This document shows, in pieces, positions 47,337 to 57,589 of a stretch of DNA of 64,000 bases (position 1 is the first letter of the stretch; each line of letters begins with the position of its first letter). The notes beneath the pieces were generated by a model, which did not search any database, had not been told where the DNA came from, and saw only the letters and a list, made by a program, of their open reading frames with translations. Source of the DNA: Thiotrichaceae bacterium (lineage in GTDB: Bacteria > Pseudomonadota > Gammaproteobacteria > SZUA-140); NCBI GenBank assembly GCA_002401765.2, contig NVTY02000057.1:1-64000 (forward strand). Reading direction: 5' to 3'. The position numbers and the translations under genes are program-made.

Positions 47337-48173
47337 GTGAAACTCACAACTGCAGAATTCAGAGACTGGGAACACAAAAGCATCACCCTGCTGGGGATGT
47401 CGGGCGTCGGCAAAACACGCCTCTCGACCATGCTACGTGACAACTGGTTTCACTATTCAGGCGATTACCGCATCGGCACCCGCTATCTGGATGAGCCCAT
47501 TCTTGACAACATCAAACAGCAGGCGATGCAGGTCGAGTTTTTGCGTGATTTGCTGCGCACCGATTCGATCTACATCGCCAATAATCTCTCGGTCGACAAC
47601 CTTAAACCGGTTGCCAGCTTTCTGGGCAAACTAGGCAACCCAGAACAGGGCGGGCTAGCGCTGCCGAAGTTCAAACGTCGCCAGGCACTGCACCACAAGG
47701 CTGAGGTACTGGCGATGCGTGATGTGCCGGAGTTTATTAACAAAGCGCAGGAGATCTACGGCTATAACCACTTCATCAATGATGCGGGCGGTAGCGTGTG
47801 CGAGCTGGATGATGAAAAAACGTTGCAGATATTGAGTGAAAACACCTTAATCATCTACATTAAAGCGACTGAGCAGGACGAAAAGGCGCTGATTCGTCGC
47901 GCTGAGCTAGACCCCAAACCACTTTATTACCGAGAGACATTCCTCGACGAGCAATTAACTTCCTACATGACAGAACGCTCACTGGAGTATGTGGCTCAGA
48001 TCGAACCCGATGATTTTGTACGCTGGGTCTTTCCTTACCTGTTCTATTCTCGCATTCCGCGTTACCAGGCAATTGCTGAACAGTACGGCTACACTATCAC
48101 CACCACTGATCTTGCCAAGGTGCAAAACGAAGCGAACTTCGTGGCACTCATTGAGAAAGCACTACAGAGTTAA
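47337..48173 (+). CDS. P-loop NTPase associated with metA
   Basis: 278 residues from GTG 47337, nine bases after GGAG; an upstream TTG (47322) is possible. Walker A at the N-terminus is G-M-S-G-V-G-K-T-R, as in shikimate-kinase-like folds. I-I-Y-I-K-A lies at about 180, and the C-terminal half has F-V-R-W-V-F-P-Y-L. It precedes the MetA-family acyltransferase by nine bases, so the two are co-transcribed. I recall the same pairing in other Gammaproteobacteria. Function unknown; a kinase or ATPase in sulfur amino acid metabolism is possible. Confidence 0.65.
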   Translation: MKLTTAEFRDWEHKSITLLGMSGVGKTRLSTMLRDNWFHYSGDYRIGTRYLDEPILDNIKQQAMQVEFLRDLLRTDSIYIANNLSVDNLKPVASFLGKLGNPEQGGLALPKFKRRQALHHKAEVLAMRDVPEFINKAQEIYGYNHFINDAGGSVCELDDEKTLQILSENTLIIYIKATEQDEKALIRRAELDPKPLYYRETFLDEQLTSYMTERSLEYVAQIEPDDFVRWVFPYLFYSRIPRYQAIAEQYGYTITTTDLAKVQNEANFVALIEKALQS

Positions 48174-48181
48174 ATACTGAT

Positions 48182-49249
48182 ATGCCGTTAGTTGCCAATA
48201 GTAAGCTCCCCACCTTTAAGCGCCTTGAAGATATCGGTGAAACGATTATTCCGGGTAATAATGCCCTTCATCAGGACATCCGTGAGCTCCACATCGGGCT
48301 GCTGAACATGATGCCAGACTCGGCCCTCTCGGCCACGGAACGACAGTTTTTTCGTCTGGTGGGTGAGTCAAACCAAATTGCACAGTTTTACATGCATCCC
48401 TTCACGCTGGCAGAGCTGCCACGCGGTGAAATTGGCCACGCGCATGTCAACCAGCATTACGAGACCTTTGAGACCATCAAACAACAAGGACTGGATGCAT
48501 TGATCATTACCGGTGCTAATGTCACCCAGCCCGACCTTGCGATGGAGCCGTTCTGGAAGCCGCTGGATGAGATCGTCGAATGGGCATACGAGAATGTCAC
48601 CTCGACACTCTGCTCCTGTCTTGCAACACATGCCGTGATGCAAGCGCGCTACGGACAGAAGCGTCGCCACATGGGGGCCAAGCGCTGGGGGGTCTACCCT
48701 CACTACCTGGTAGAACGTGATCACCCATTGGTCGCGGGCGTCAATACTCGCTTTGATATTCCACATTCACGTTACAACAATGTCAGCCGTGAACAATTTG
48801 AATCCGCAGGTTTAAAAGTACTGGTCGAAAGCGCTGAAGCAGGCGTACATCTTGCGGTAAGCGAAGACCTGTTTCGCATCGTCTTTTTTCAGGGCCACCC
48901 TGAATATGACATCATTAGCCTATTAAAAGAGTATAAACGTGAAGTCAGCCTCTTCATTGAGCACCAACGAGCGGACTATCCACCGATCCCAGATAACTAC
49001 TTTACGCAGCAGAGCGCAGCCATTCTGGAGGAACATAAATTACAGATCATCAAGGCACTCGCCAGCGGTACTGCCGTGCCATCTTTTCCTGAAACACTGA
49101 TCACTGATAACCTGGACAATACCTGGCACGACACCGCGGAAGCGGTACTCAATAACTGGATAGGCAAGGTATACCAGCTTACCAACATGCAGCGTAACAA
49201 GCCTTTTCAGCAGCATATCGACCCGAATGACCCACTGGGGTTAAAATAA
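48182..49249 (+). CDS. Homoserine O-acyltransferase, MetA family
   Basis: 355 residues, class I glutamine-amidotransferase-like fold. H-I-G-L-L-N-M-M-P-D and E-R-Q-F-F-R are conserved; nucleophile Cys146 lies in C-S-C-L-A-T-H, with His and Glu in F-Q-G-H-P-E-Y-D. It acylates homoserine for methionine synthesis. The usual MetA segment T-G-A-P reads T-G-A-N-V here, so succinyl or acetyl donor cannot be told; similar proteins are annotated as succinyltransferases. Confidence 0.85.
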   Translation: MPLVANSKLPTFKRLEDIGETIIPGNNALHQDIRELHIGLLNMMPDSALSATERQFFRLVGESNQIAQFYMHPFTLAELPRGEIGHAHVNQHYETFETIKQQGLDALIITGANVTQPDLAMEPFWKPLDEIVEWAYENVTSTLCSCLATHAVMQARYGQKRRHMGAKRWGVYPHYLVERDHPLVAGVNTRFDIPHSRYNNVSREQFESAGLKVLVESAEAGVHLAVSEDLFRIVFFQGHPEYDIISLLKEYKREVSLFIEHQRADYPPIPDNYFTQQSAAILEEHKLQIIKALASGTAVPSFPETLITDNLDNTWHDTAEAVLNNWIGKVYQLTNMQRNKPFQQHIDPNDPLGLK

Positions 49250-49378
49250 TCGCTCATCTTTTCCTATCACATTCTCAGGTAAAAAACGGCCCTAAATCCC
49301 AATAAGCTAAGCGCTTTACTTTTGTTCAGGGCTTATTCAGCTTCACTCAGCTATCGTGATTTATAGAGACAGGACATA

Positions 49379-49406
49379 TTGACCTTGGGGGACGAGGCCA
49401 TACTAA
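49379..49406 (+). promoter_or_regulatory. Possible cytochrome gene promoter
   Basis: TTGACC (49379-49384) and TACTAA (49401-49406) with 16-bp spacing, 72 bp before the cytochrome c ATG. The match is moderate. Confidence 0.35.
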
Positions 49407-49478
49407 AAAGGCGATGCTGATTTTCGTCTTTTTTGAAAATTCTATTATCTATTTAAAACATAAACTGAGGAGAAAACC

Positions 49479-49787
49479 ATGAAAAACATTATTACTGCTG
49501 CCGTATTGGCTTCAGCATTCATTGCCGCACCTGCAATGGCTGATCTTGATCTGGCTAAAAAGAGTGGCTGCCTGGCATGTCACAGTGTTGACAAAAAAAT
49601 TGTTGGGCCCGCGTGGAAAGATGTGGCTGCCAGCGGCGCTGATCGTGCTCGCCTGATTACTACCGTCACAAAAGGTGGCAAAGGTAACTGGACTGCGGTC
49701 ACTGGTGGCGTCCCAATGCCGCCATACTCGCCTCGTGTTTCTGATGCAAACATCGAAATACTAGTCGACTTTATCCTCGGACTATAA
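49479..49787 (+). CDS. Small class I cytochrome c (c551/c5-type)
   Basis: 102 residues with a signal peptide ending A-P-A-M-A. Mature 81 residues: haem motif C-L-A-C-H, K-I-V-G-P-A-W-K-D-V, and axial Met in G-V-P-M-P-P-Y-S-P. This pattern (G-P-x-x-x-D-V, P-M-P-P) is that of periplasmic cytochromes c551/c552, soluble electron carriers to terminal oxidases or nitrite reductase. It is a single gene, with RBS GAGGAG. Confidence 0.9.
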   Translation: MKNIITAAVLASAFIAAPAMADLDLAKKSGCLACHSVDKKIVGPAWKDVAASGADRARLITTVTKGGKGNWTAVTGGVPMPPYSPRVSDANIEILVDFILGL

Positions 49788-49818
49788 GCAAAAGGATAGC
49801 GATTACGCTTTCCTTTAT

Positions 49819-49860
49819 CCCGGCCTTCCCCCCAATCCCCCCTTTAGGCCGGGTTTTTTT
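49819..49860 (+). terminator. Rho-independent terminator of the cytochrome gene
   Basis: CCCGGCCT (49819-49826) pairs with AGGCCGGG (49846-49853), followed directly by seven T's (49854-49860). Confidence 0.85.
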
Positions 49861-49941
49861 ACCTCCCTTCTATTTCTACTACCTCTCCCGCCCCCTTCCG
49901 GGTATGCTTGACTCCCCAATCCATAATGGCTGATATCGATT

Positions 49942-50619
49942 GTGCGCGTTTTAATTGTTGAAGATGAAGAGGCGCTACGCCAACAACTCCACCAACGTTT
50001 GACCGATGCGGGTTATGCCGTCGACGTCGCTGAAAATGGTGAAGAGGGTAAATACATCGGCAAAGAGTTTCCCATCGACGTCGCGGTGGTCGACATAGGG
50101 CTGCCTCACATGTCAGGCATCGATATGATCCGCAGCCTGCGAGAACTGGGCAAAGGCTTTCCGGTACTCATCCTCACCGCACACGGACGCTGGCAGGACA
50201 AGGTTGAAGGTCTTGAGGCCGGCGCTGATGACTACCTGGTAAAACCCTTTCACATGGAAGAGCTTGAAGCGCGCATCAAGGCCCTGCTACGGCGCGCAGC
50301 CGGACTTTCTCAGCCAACCATCACCGCTGGCCCCATTGCCCTGAATACCACCAGCCAGGAGGTCACGCTAAACAATACCTTGCTTGATCTGACCGCCTAT
50401 GAATTCAAGGTGCTTGAATACCTGATGCTACATGCAGGACAGGTGATCTCCAAAACCGTCTTGACTGAACACATCTATGCGCAGGACTACGACCGCGACA
50501 GCAATGTGATTGAAGTCTTTGTGGGCCGCCTGCGACGCAAGCTCGACCCCAACAACGAGATAAAACCGATCGAAACCCTGAGAGGACGTGGCTATCGTTT
50601 CAACATCCATCACCCATGA
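49942..50619 (+). CDS. OmpR/PhoP-family response regulator
   Basis: 225 residues, GTG start. The receiver has acidic pocket E-D-E, phospho-acceptor Asp51 (V-V-D-I-G-L-P), Thr in L-T-A-H-G and Lys101 (Y-L-V-K-P-F). The C-terminal winged-helix domain has L-T-A-Y-E-F-K-V-L-E-Y and R-G-R-G-Y-R-F. It overlaps the kinase start by four bases. Sequence style resembles PhoP. The stimulus is unknown. Confidence 0.88.
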   Translation: MRVLIVEDEEALRQQLHQRLTDAGYAVDVAENGEEGKYIGKEFPIDVAVVDIGLPHMSGIDMIRSLRELGKGFPVLILTAHGRWQDKVEGLEAGADDYLVKPFHMEELEARIKALLRRAAGLSQPTITAGPIALNTTSQEVTLNNTLLDLTAYEFKVLEYLMLHAGQVISKTVLTEHIYAQDYDRDSNVIEVFVGRLRRKLDPNNEIKPIETLRGRGYRFNIHHP

Positions 50620-51992
50620 CGCCCCCTTCGATTAACACCCGCATGCTCGTCGCTGCCGGTTTTATTCTGGCTGGCTTTCTCAGTATCACAGGCATTACCC
50701 TTGAACGCACCTATCGCATCACTGCCGAAGATGCACTCAAAGAACGAATGATGATCCACCTTAGCGTGCTGATCGCTTCTCTGGATGAAAATGAGCAGGG
50801 CCAAATCCGCATGATCTACGAACTACCTGAACCTCGGTTTTTTATGCAGGGGTCCGGGCTTTATGCAAAGATCATCAAAAACAGTGGTGAAATCCCCTGG
50901 TCTTCTCCTTCAATGCTCGGCATGGAGATCACTTCGCATGATGGCTACTCGCGCGGCGACCAGAAATTTGAACATATTGTTTCCGCCTCAGGCAATCCGT
51001 TTCTGTCCCTCAGCATGGGATTAACCTGGGGCGAAAACGACACCACAAACCAGGGCTATACCTTTGTCGTCATCGAAGACCTTAAGAAGGTCAATCAGCA
51101 AATAAAAGACTTTCGCCATAATCTCTGGGCATCGCTGGGCGGACTAACCATTGTGCTACTGCTCATGCTGACCCTGATTCTACGCTGGGGGCTATCACCA
51201 CTGCGCAAGGCTGCCAAAGAGATTGGCGAGATTGAGGCGGGCATGCACAAAGAGATAGAAGGCATCTACCCCAAAGAGCTCAGCGGCCTGACCAATAATA
51301 TCAATGCGCTAGTACGGGTCAACAGCGAGCATGAAGCACGCTATATCGCCAGCCTGGGTGACCTTGCACATAGCCTGAAAACCCCGTTAGCGGTGCTACG
51401 TGGCGCCATTGAGATACCGGGCACATCAATAAAAACCCTGTGCAAAACCACAGAAGAACAGATTGAACGCATGGATCAAATTGTACAATACCAACTACAA
51501 CGCGCAGCCACCTCTGGGCCCACCGCATTAACCGCGCCGATTAATCCGACACGTATCGCTAATAAAGTCATCTCCGCGCTAGACAAGGTCTATGCCGATA
51601 AAAAAGTACAGGGCAACCTTGATGTCAGCGCCACACTCGAACTGCACATCGAAGAAGGCGACTTGATGGAGCTGCTCGGCAACCTGGTCGACAATGGCTA
51701 CAAGTGGTGCAAAGGGCGTGTTGATGTCTCTCTTTCACTTGAAAATAACAGATCAAATCACAATCAAACAAGACGACTATTGATTGAAGTAGCCGATGAC
51801 GGCCCAGGTATCTCACAGGCACTGTCAGATAAAGTCGTACAACGCGGCTGGCGCAGAAGTGAGGAAGCGATCACTGGCCACGGCCTCGGGCTCTCTCTCG
51901 TTAGCGATATTGTGAACCTCTACAAAGGCGAACTCAAGATCAAACAGTCAGCACTGGGTGGCGCGTTAATTCAGATCTATCTGCCGCTCTAA
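50616..51992 (+). CDS. PhoQ-like sensor histidine kinase
   Basis: 458 residues. TM1 9-28, ~140-residue periplasmic sensor, TM2 about 171-190, HAMP, then phospho-acceptor His252 in D-L-A-H-S-L-K-T-P-L. N box G-N-L-V-D-N-G-Y-K-W, G1 D-D-G-P-G-I, G2 G-H-G-L-G-L-S. The K-W and N-G-Y pattern is typical of PhoQ relatives. The sensor domain lacks an obvious long acidic Mg2+-binding cluster, so the signal may differ from E. coli PhoQ. Confidence 0.88.
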   Translation: MTPPSINTRMLVAAGFILAGFLSITGITLERTYRITAEDALKERMMIHLSVLIASLDENEQGQIRMIYELPEPRFFMQGSGLYAKIIKNSGEIPWSSPSMLGMEITSHDGYSRGDQKFEHIVSASGNPFLSLSMGLTWGENDTTNQGYTFVVIEDLKKVNQQIKDFRHNLWASLGGLTIVLLLMLTLILRWGLSPLRKAAKEIGEIEAGMHKEIEGIYPKELSGLTNNINALVRVNSEHEARYIASLGDLAHSLKTPLAVLRGAIEIPGTSIKTLCKTTEEQIERMDQIVQYQLQRAATSGPTALTAPINPTRIANKVISALDKVYADKKVQGNLDVSATLELHIEEGDLMELLGNLVDNGYKWCKGRVDVSLSLENNRSNHNQTRRLLIEVADDGPGISQALSDKVVQRGWRRSEEAITGHGLGLSLVSDIVNLYKGELKIKQSALGGALIQIYLPL

Positions 51993-52138
51993 ACGGATCA
52001 CTCGGTTTCGAAATTCGGCAACAATTGAAAACCAATAGCCCCCGAGGTAACTTTAGTTACCTTCCATGGCACAGAGCCCTGTATAAACCAGTCCTCAATA
52101 AACAGGCAGCAGTCTCATCACTACAGGCCAGCACACAG

Positions 52139-52375
52139 TCAGGTAGAGCGTTTTGTAATAAGGCTAATTAAAAAAATAACTATCCCTTGACCAACAAAAA
52201 AGGGTATGAACCATGATAACCATATAACCACAGAATAAATATAATCAAAATCACAAACATCCAGGTTTTCGTCCTTACAAAAAGCACCCATTGGATTATG
52301 TTGAATACCCGCGTATAGAACAAAAGATGCAATGCCAATTGATGTTAAAGTTGATAAAAAAATGATATATCTCAT
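52139..52375 (-). CDS. Two-helix membrane protein, candidate immunity partner
   Basis: 78 residues from ATG 52375, which overlaps the upstream stop (TGATG); AAGAAGGGA lies eight bases upstream inside the previous gene. TM1 about 2-23, then a ~25-residue loop with two Cys (F-C-K-D-E-N and V-C-D-F-D), TM2 about 47-70, and a basic tail. The loop probably faces the periplasm. It is translationally coupled to the lysozyme-like gene, as immunity genes usually are to their toxins. No family recognised. Confidence 0.6.
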   Translation of the reverse strand: MRYIIFLSTLTSIGIASFVLYAGIQHNPMGAFCKDENLDVCDFDYIYSVVIWLSWFIPFFVGQGIVIFLISLITKRST

Positions 52376-52929
52376 CAAGCACATCCCTTCTTTACCCAGG
52401 GTTGAGATAAATATAATTTTGCAACACGGGCACCGTAATTCGTTATCTTTTCCGCACCTAAGAAATTATAAATTGATGCAATTTTTTTAATCGTTGGGCT
52501 TTCTATCCGGTTTTGAATTCGCTCTAATAAAATAACGCCAAACTCGATATTGTAATATGGGCAATTTAAGTTCTCTTTTGTAACACCCATTTTTCTCCAA
52601 TAGTGATAATGAATATTCATGGGCAGCACACTTTTTCGGATAGAATAGATTTTTTCTAACATATTGGGATATAACTTTTCATACCAACCGTGAGTTGTTT
52701 CCATATACATGATAGCCATTGCTAACCTTGGATCTACATTGTGTCTTTCTGATACGTGAATAATCAGACCACACCACCTTACAACTTCACTTTTACTATC
52801 AATTTCATATATTGGAGCTGTATCAACTACATTTAGGTCATCTGATATTTCGAATACTGCTGGAGTATTCTCAATAATACTTATTTTTCTCTCAGAGGAT
52901 TTGTTAGTTATTGGTTTTTTATCTGGCAT
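52375..52929 (-). CDS. Lysozyme/transglycosylase-like protein, candidate effector
   Basis: 184 residues, ATG start with weak AAGAG. N-terminal 45 residues are charged and disordered, with no signal peptide. Residues 55-180: N-V-D-P-R-L-A-M-A-I-M-Y-M-E-T-T-H-G (E77, placed like the catalytic Glu of soluble lytic transglycosylases), E-F-G-V-I-L-L-E-R-I, and I-A-S-I-Y-N followed by N-Y-G-A-R-V-A-K-L-Y, the Y-N and Y-G-x-x-V pattern of phage or secretion-linked murein hydrolases. It is AT-rich against its neighbours, suggesting transfer. A cytoplasmic-start murein hydrolase implies secretion by another machine (inference). Confidence 0.6.
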   Translation of the reverse strand: MPDKKPITNKSSERKISIIENTPAVFEISDDLNVVDTAPIYEIDSKSEVVRWCGLIIHVSERHNVDPRLAMAIMYMETTHGWYEKLYPNMLEKIYSIRKSVLPMNIHYHYWRKMGVTKENLNCPYYNIEFGVILLERIQNRIESPTIKKIASIYNFLGAEKITNYGARVAKLYLSQPWVKKGCA

Positions 52930-53102
52930 GAAAACTCTTTAATTAGAATTGAATTCGTATTGGTAGAATGCCACGTTACCGGCGCACTCCAAGATGCATA
53001 ACCCAACAGACGCGAGATCATGTAAAAAGTATCAACCGTCGCCATAAAAAGAACAGCGCAAATGTGGTAGCAAGACTGGCAATCACCGCTGATAAAACAG
53101 CA

Positions 53103-53957
53103 TCATGTGACCTTACCATCTCGATGGTCCTGTTCAAAGGTCGTCAGGCAACGAGAAAACTCTGCGCCCAGCAACACCACCAGCCACGACACATAGATCC
53201 AGACAAGAAACACGGGGATGACAGCCAGCGCACCATAGATAACGGTATATGAGGGGAATGCCAGCACGTACCAGGCAAAACCCTTCTTTGCCAGCTCAAA
53301 CAGCAACGCCGCAAGCAGTGCCGATACCATTCCCACGCGCCACGAGACTTTGCAATTGGGCACCACCACATAAAAGAGTAGCAGCGCCACCACCGTGACA
53401 ACAATCGGGACGATTAATAATAAACTATGTTTAACCCCGGCCAACACCTCACCACCGTCGGCCATCAGCGGCAATGAGACAACATATGAAGTCAGTAAAA
53501 TACTGGCCGCAAATAGAATAGACGATAACAGCAACACCCCGCCATAGATCAGCAGTGCAGAAAACAGATTGCGTTTCGGCTTAACATGCCAGATGTCATT
53601 CAGCGCAATGTTAATGGTGTGCATCAACATCAGAGAGGTGAGCATTAAAAACATCAAGCCGACCCCGCCACTGCTGGCAGCCGTCTCAATAAATTGCTGA
53701 AAATGCAACTGCAACGGCTCATTAGAAGCGGGTACAAAATGACTAAAAATATAGCCCTGAATATCATCGACCAACGAAGCAAACAGCGGAAAGAATGCGA
53801 GTATCGAAAAGACCACCGCAAGCAGTGGCACTAATGATAACAAGGTGGTGTAACTTAACGCGGCTGCCGTGCGTGTGCAGTTATCCGCTACAAAACGCGC
53901 GCCTAAGTAGCGTAAAAAAAGAAACGTAATGCGCGCTCGGCCAGAAGAAGTATTCAA
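53103..53957 (-). CDS. YihY/BrkB-family inner membrane protein
   Basis: 284 residues, TTG start. Six or so membrane helices. Family features: A-A-A-L-S-Y-T-T-L-L-S-L-V-P-L near the N-terminus and the late Y-G-A-L-A-V-I-P-V-F-L-V-W-I-Y-V-S-W. Once named ribonuclease BN, but members are membrane proteins of unclear role, possibly transporters. The cytoplasmic C-terminal extension seen in some homologues is absent. Confidence 0.88.
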   Translation of the reverse strand: MNTSSGRARITFLFLRYLGARFVADNCTRTAAALSYTTLLSLVPLLAVVFSILAFFPLFASLVDDIQGYIFSHFVPASNEPLQLHFQQFIETAASSGGVGLMFLMLTSLMLMHTINIALNDIWHVKPKRNLFSALLIYGGVLLLSSILFAASILLTSYVVSLPLMADGGEVLAGVKHSLLLIVPIVVTVVALLLFYVVVPNCKVSWRVGMVSALLAALLFELAKKGFAWYVLAFPSYTVIYGALAVIPVFLVWIYVSWLVVLLGAEFSRCLTTFEQDHRDGKVT

Positions 53958-53982
53958 GGTGAAGGAGAATCTAAATAAAGAA

Positions 53983-54450
53983 TTATGGGTGATTTAAATC
54001 TTGCTCTGCCTGATGACGCGCTTCATTTGCCAGGCGAATGGCCTCATGCACTCTATTCTCATCAGCCGCCATTTGCGCCTGCTCAAAAAATTGCGCGGCA
54101 TCAGCAGATAATACATCGCGTTGAGAGGCCTCCTGTAACACCCGTTTGGTCGCACTCATCACCTGCGCAATGTCCTGCGCCTTTATCGCTTCAACTCTTG
54201 CCGCTTCGGCATCCTCACGGGCATCACCAAAGTCACCCTGCTCCAGCTCACGCGTCGCCTTATTCAGCAACTGTTCTGCTTGCTGGACGTTTTCACGGGC
54301 ATGTTCCGCCGCCCCAACATCGTGCGCCGCTCTCACCGCCTGACGTGCATCACTCATCTCCTGTGTCGGCGCACTGGCACATCCAGCCAATAACACCATC
54401 CAGAACATGCATAGATAATTTATTTTTCTCAAAAAGCACCGCCATAGCAA
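53983..54450 (-). CDS. DUF4398 helical lipoprotein
   Basis: 155 residues (TTG 54450; a TTG six codons on or ATG 54408 are alternatives). Lipobox V-L-L-A-G-C, then three long Ala/Glu-rich helices with A-R-x-A-V-x-A-A and A-x-x-E-A-x-x-A-E-Q patterns, the DUF4398 form. It is anchored to the outer membrane facing the periplasm. It precedes yihY by 25 bp on the same strand. Confidence 0.78.
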   Translation of the reverse strand: MLWRCFLRKINYLCMFWMVLLAGCASAPTQEMSDARQAVRAAHDVGAAEHARENVQQAEQLLNKATRELEQGDFGDAREDAEAARVEAIKAQDIAQVMSATKRVLQEASQRDVLSADAAQFFEQAQMAADENRVHEAIRLANEARHQAEQDLNHP

Positions 54451-54612
54451 CTACAGATAACACGTTGTTAAACAAAGAAAAAGCATCTTAACCCAACACA
54501 GGCTGAACACAGCTAATAAGGAAATTATCACCCTCGCCCTGTAGGCTGTCAAGGAAAGGCGCGTTAGAATACATACCATCAAAGACAACAACAAACTCAG
54601 GGAAAGTCAAGC

Positions 54613-55555
<943 letters not shown>

Positions 55556-55576
55556 TTTAAAATATTCAGCGAAACG

Positions 55577-56290
55577 TCAGGAAGGTGGCGTTAAATCGAG
55601 CGCTAAAAACGCCTTCAAAAAAGGGATGGTCAAACGACGCTGTGCCACCAGCGTCGCATCGTCAAGCGCTTCTAGCAGTGAAAACAGTGAATGCATATCA
55701 CGCCGGGTACGACTAAAGAGATAACGCGCCACGTCATCATTCATCTGCATCCCAATCGCCTCTGCGCGTGCCTGTAATGCCACCACCTTCTGCTCGTCAT
55801 TCAGCTCATTAAGCTGAAACACCAAGCCCCAACCCAGACGAGTCATCAGGTCAGGCAGCACTAACGCCAGTCCTTGTGGGGCAGCATTGGCAGCAACCAC
55901 CAACTGAGAATCATTGCCCTGCATCCGATTGTAAAGATGAAAGATCGCCTCTTCCCATTCATGCAATCCTGCAATCGCCTCAATATCATCCACGCAAACC
56001 AGCGCCAACGATTCCATTCCATCCAGTATCTCAGGCGAGAACATCTGATAATCTCGCAACGGCAGGTATGCCGCCACTTCATCACGCGCCGCCATTTGAT
56101 GACACGCGGCCTGCATCAGATGAGACTTGCCACACCCTGAGGCGCCCCACAAATAAAGCGGCGTGGTATCGCCATCAGCTGCCACAGCGCATTGCAGCGT
56201 GGTCACCAACTGTTGGTTATCTGCAAGGGAAAAATTTTTAAAGGTTGCGTGATCACGCAACCGAATACTCAAAGGTAACTGCTTTGCCAT
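55577..56290 (-). CDS. hda: DnaA regulatory inactivator Hda
   Basis: 237 residues. Clamp-binding N-terminus (Q-L-P-L-S-I), Walker A G-A-S-G-C-G-K-S-H, Walker B L-V-C-V-D-D-I-E-A, sensor 2 region S-R-T-R-R-D-M. Lacks the DNA-binding domain of DnaA. With the sliding clamp it stimulates ATP hydrolysis by DnaA after initiation. Next to perM, as in E. coli relatives. Confidence 0.93.
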   Translation of the reverse strand: MAKQLPLSIRLRDHATFKNFSLADNQQLVTTLQCAVAADGDTTPLYLWGASGCGKSHLMQAACHQMAARDEVAAYLPLRDYQMFSPEILDGMESLALVCVDDIEAIAGLHEWEEAIFHLYNRMQGNDSQLVVAANAAPQGLALVLPDLMTRLGWGLVFQLNELNDEQKVVALQARAEAIGMQMNDDVARYLFSRTRRDMHSLFSLLEALDDATLVAQRRLTIPFLKAFLALDLTPPS

Positions 56291-56304
56291 CGGCCTAAAG
56301 AGAA

Positions 56305-57468
56305 CTACTCTGCCTTGCTTTTTGGCGCGTCAGGAAGCGCCGTTTCTGTCGTCCCAACAACTGATTTTTCTATCGTTTCAGAACCCGAAATAACACGAGT
56401 TTCCATATCGCCAGCCGCACCGTAAATACTACTTTCAAGGTATTCGTCGTGGGCATAACGTAACAATACCACTAATACAGCGGACACTGGCAGTGCCAGT
56501 AAAATACCGAAAAAACCGAATAACTGCCCGCCCGCCATCACAGAAAAAATAACCATCACTGGGTGCAGACCAATCCGCTCACCCACCAACCACGGCGTTA
56601 ACACAAAGCCTTCCAATAACTGACCAACGCCAAAGACCGCCATCACAAACAGCAGTAGCGAAAGATCATGTACCTGTACAATCGAGGCTGTACCCGCCAC
56701 GGCAATACCCACAATCAAGCCCAGATAGGGCACAAAACTAACGATCCCCGCCAGCAGCCCAATCAGGAAAGCAAGATCAAGCCCCACCATCCACAAGCCC
56801 ACGGTATAAATCACCGTTAGCGCCAACATTACCGACAACTGGCCGCGCATAAAGGTCCCCAGTACTTCATCACAATCCTTTGCCACACAACAAATCTTTG
56901 GCTCTGCTGCTCGAGGTAGCAACGAACGCAGGTGTTCTGTCAGATCACCCCAGTCACGTAATAGATAAAAGGTCACAACCGGTATCAACACCAAATTAGC
57001 CATCCACTCCAATAATGCCAACCCCGACTTTGAAACCACCGCTACCAGACCAATCGCCGTGCCACCCACTTGACGCCAATGATCAACAAATGCCTGTTTC
57101 AGTAGATCCAGATTAAGGGAGTGCTCGCCAAAACCGATATGCTGCTGCGCCCACGGCAGAGCAACACGCTGGATCCAGTCAACATAGCTCGGCCAGTTAT
57201 TAACAAAGACACCGATCTGTCTTTCCAGTAGTGGAATAATCACAATCGGCAACATCAACACCAACAATGAAATGGCACTAAAGACCGTTAAGGTCGAGTT
57301 ATTACGGGAAAGACCTCGCTGCTCAAGGCGCACCACAAATGGGTGTCCCATATAAGCAAGCAGCCCAGCGATCAGAAAAGGCGTCAACACCGGTGCTAGC
57401 AGGTAGAGCAACACACCACTGCCCGCCACCCACATGAATATCCACCATTTCTGTGCTTCAGCCATCAC
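56305..57468 (-). CDS. perM: AI-2E/PerM family permease
   Basis: 387 residues, seven to eight helices. Family motifs: A-Y-M-G-H-P-F-V, F-V-P-Y-L-G-L-I-V-G-I and E-G-F-V-L-T-P-W-L-V-G-E-R-I-G-L-H-P. PerM belongs to the UPF0118 transporters; the substrate is unsettled. It has a 35-residue polar C-terminal tail. It lies 14 bp before hda. Confidence 0.9.
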   Translation of the reverse strand: MMAEAQKWWIFMWVAGSGVLLYLLAPVLTPFLIAGLLAYMGHPFVVRLEQRGLSRNNSTLTVFSAISLLVLMLPIVIIPLLERQIGVFVNNWPSYVDWIQRVALPWAQQHIGFGEHSLNLDLLKQAFVDHWRQVGGTAIGLVAVVSKSGLALLEWMANLVLIPVVTFYLLRDWGDLTEHLRSLLPRAAEPKICCVAKDCDEVLGTFMRGQLSVMLALTVIYTVGLWMVGLDLAFLIGLLAGIVSFVPYLGLIVGIAVAGTASIVQVHDLSLLLFVMAVFGVGQLLEGFVLTPWLVGERIGLHPVMVIFSVMAGGQLFGFFGILLALPVSAVLVVLLRYAHDEYLESSIYGAAGDMETRVISGSETIEKSVVGTTETALPDAPKSKAE

Positions 57469-57589
57469 CCATCGCTTCTATTTTGATTATCATCTGCGCG
57501 TGCCGCCATCGCACCTCGCACCTCATCCACGCATAAACGCCAGCACTCAAAACCCGCATACCATCTGTCTTCAGCTGACTGGCTCAAAG

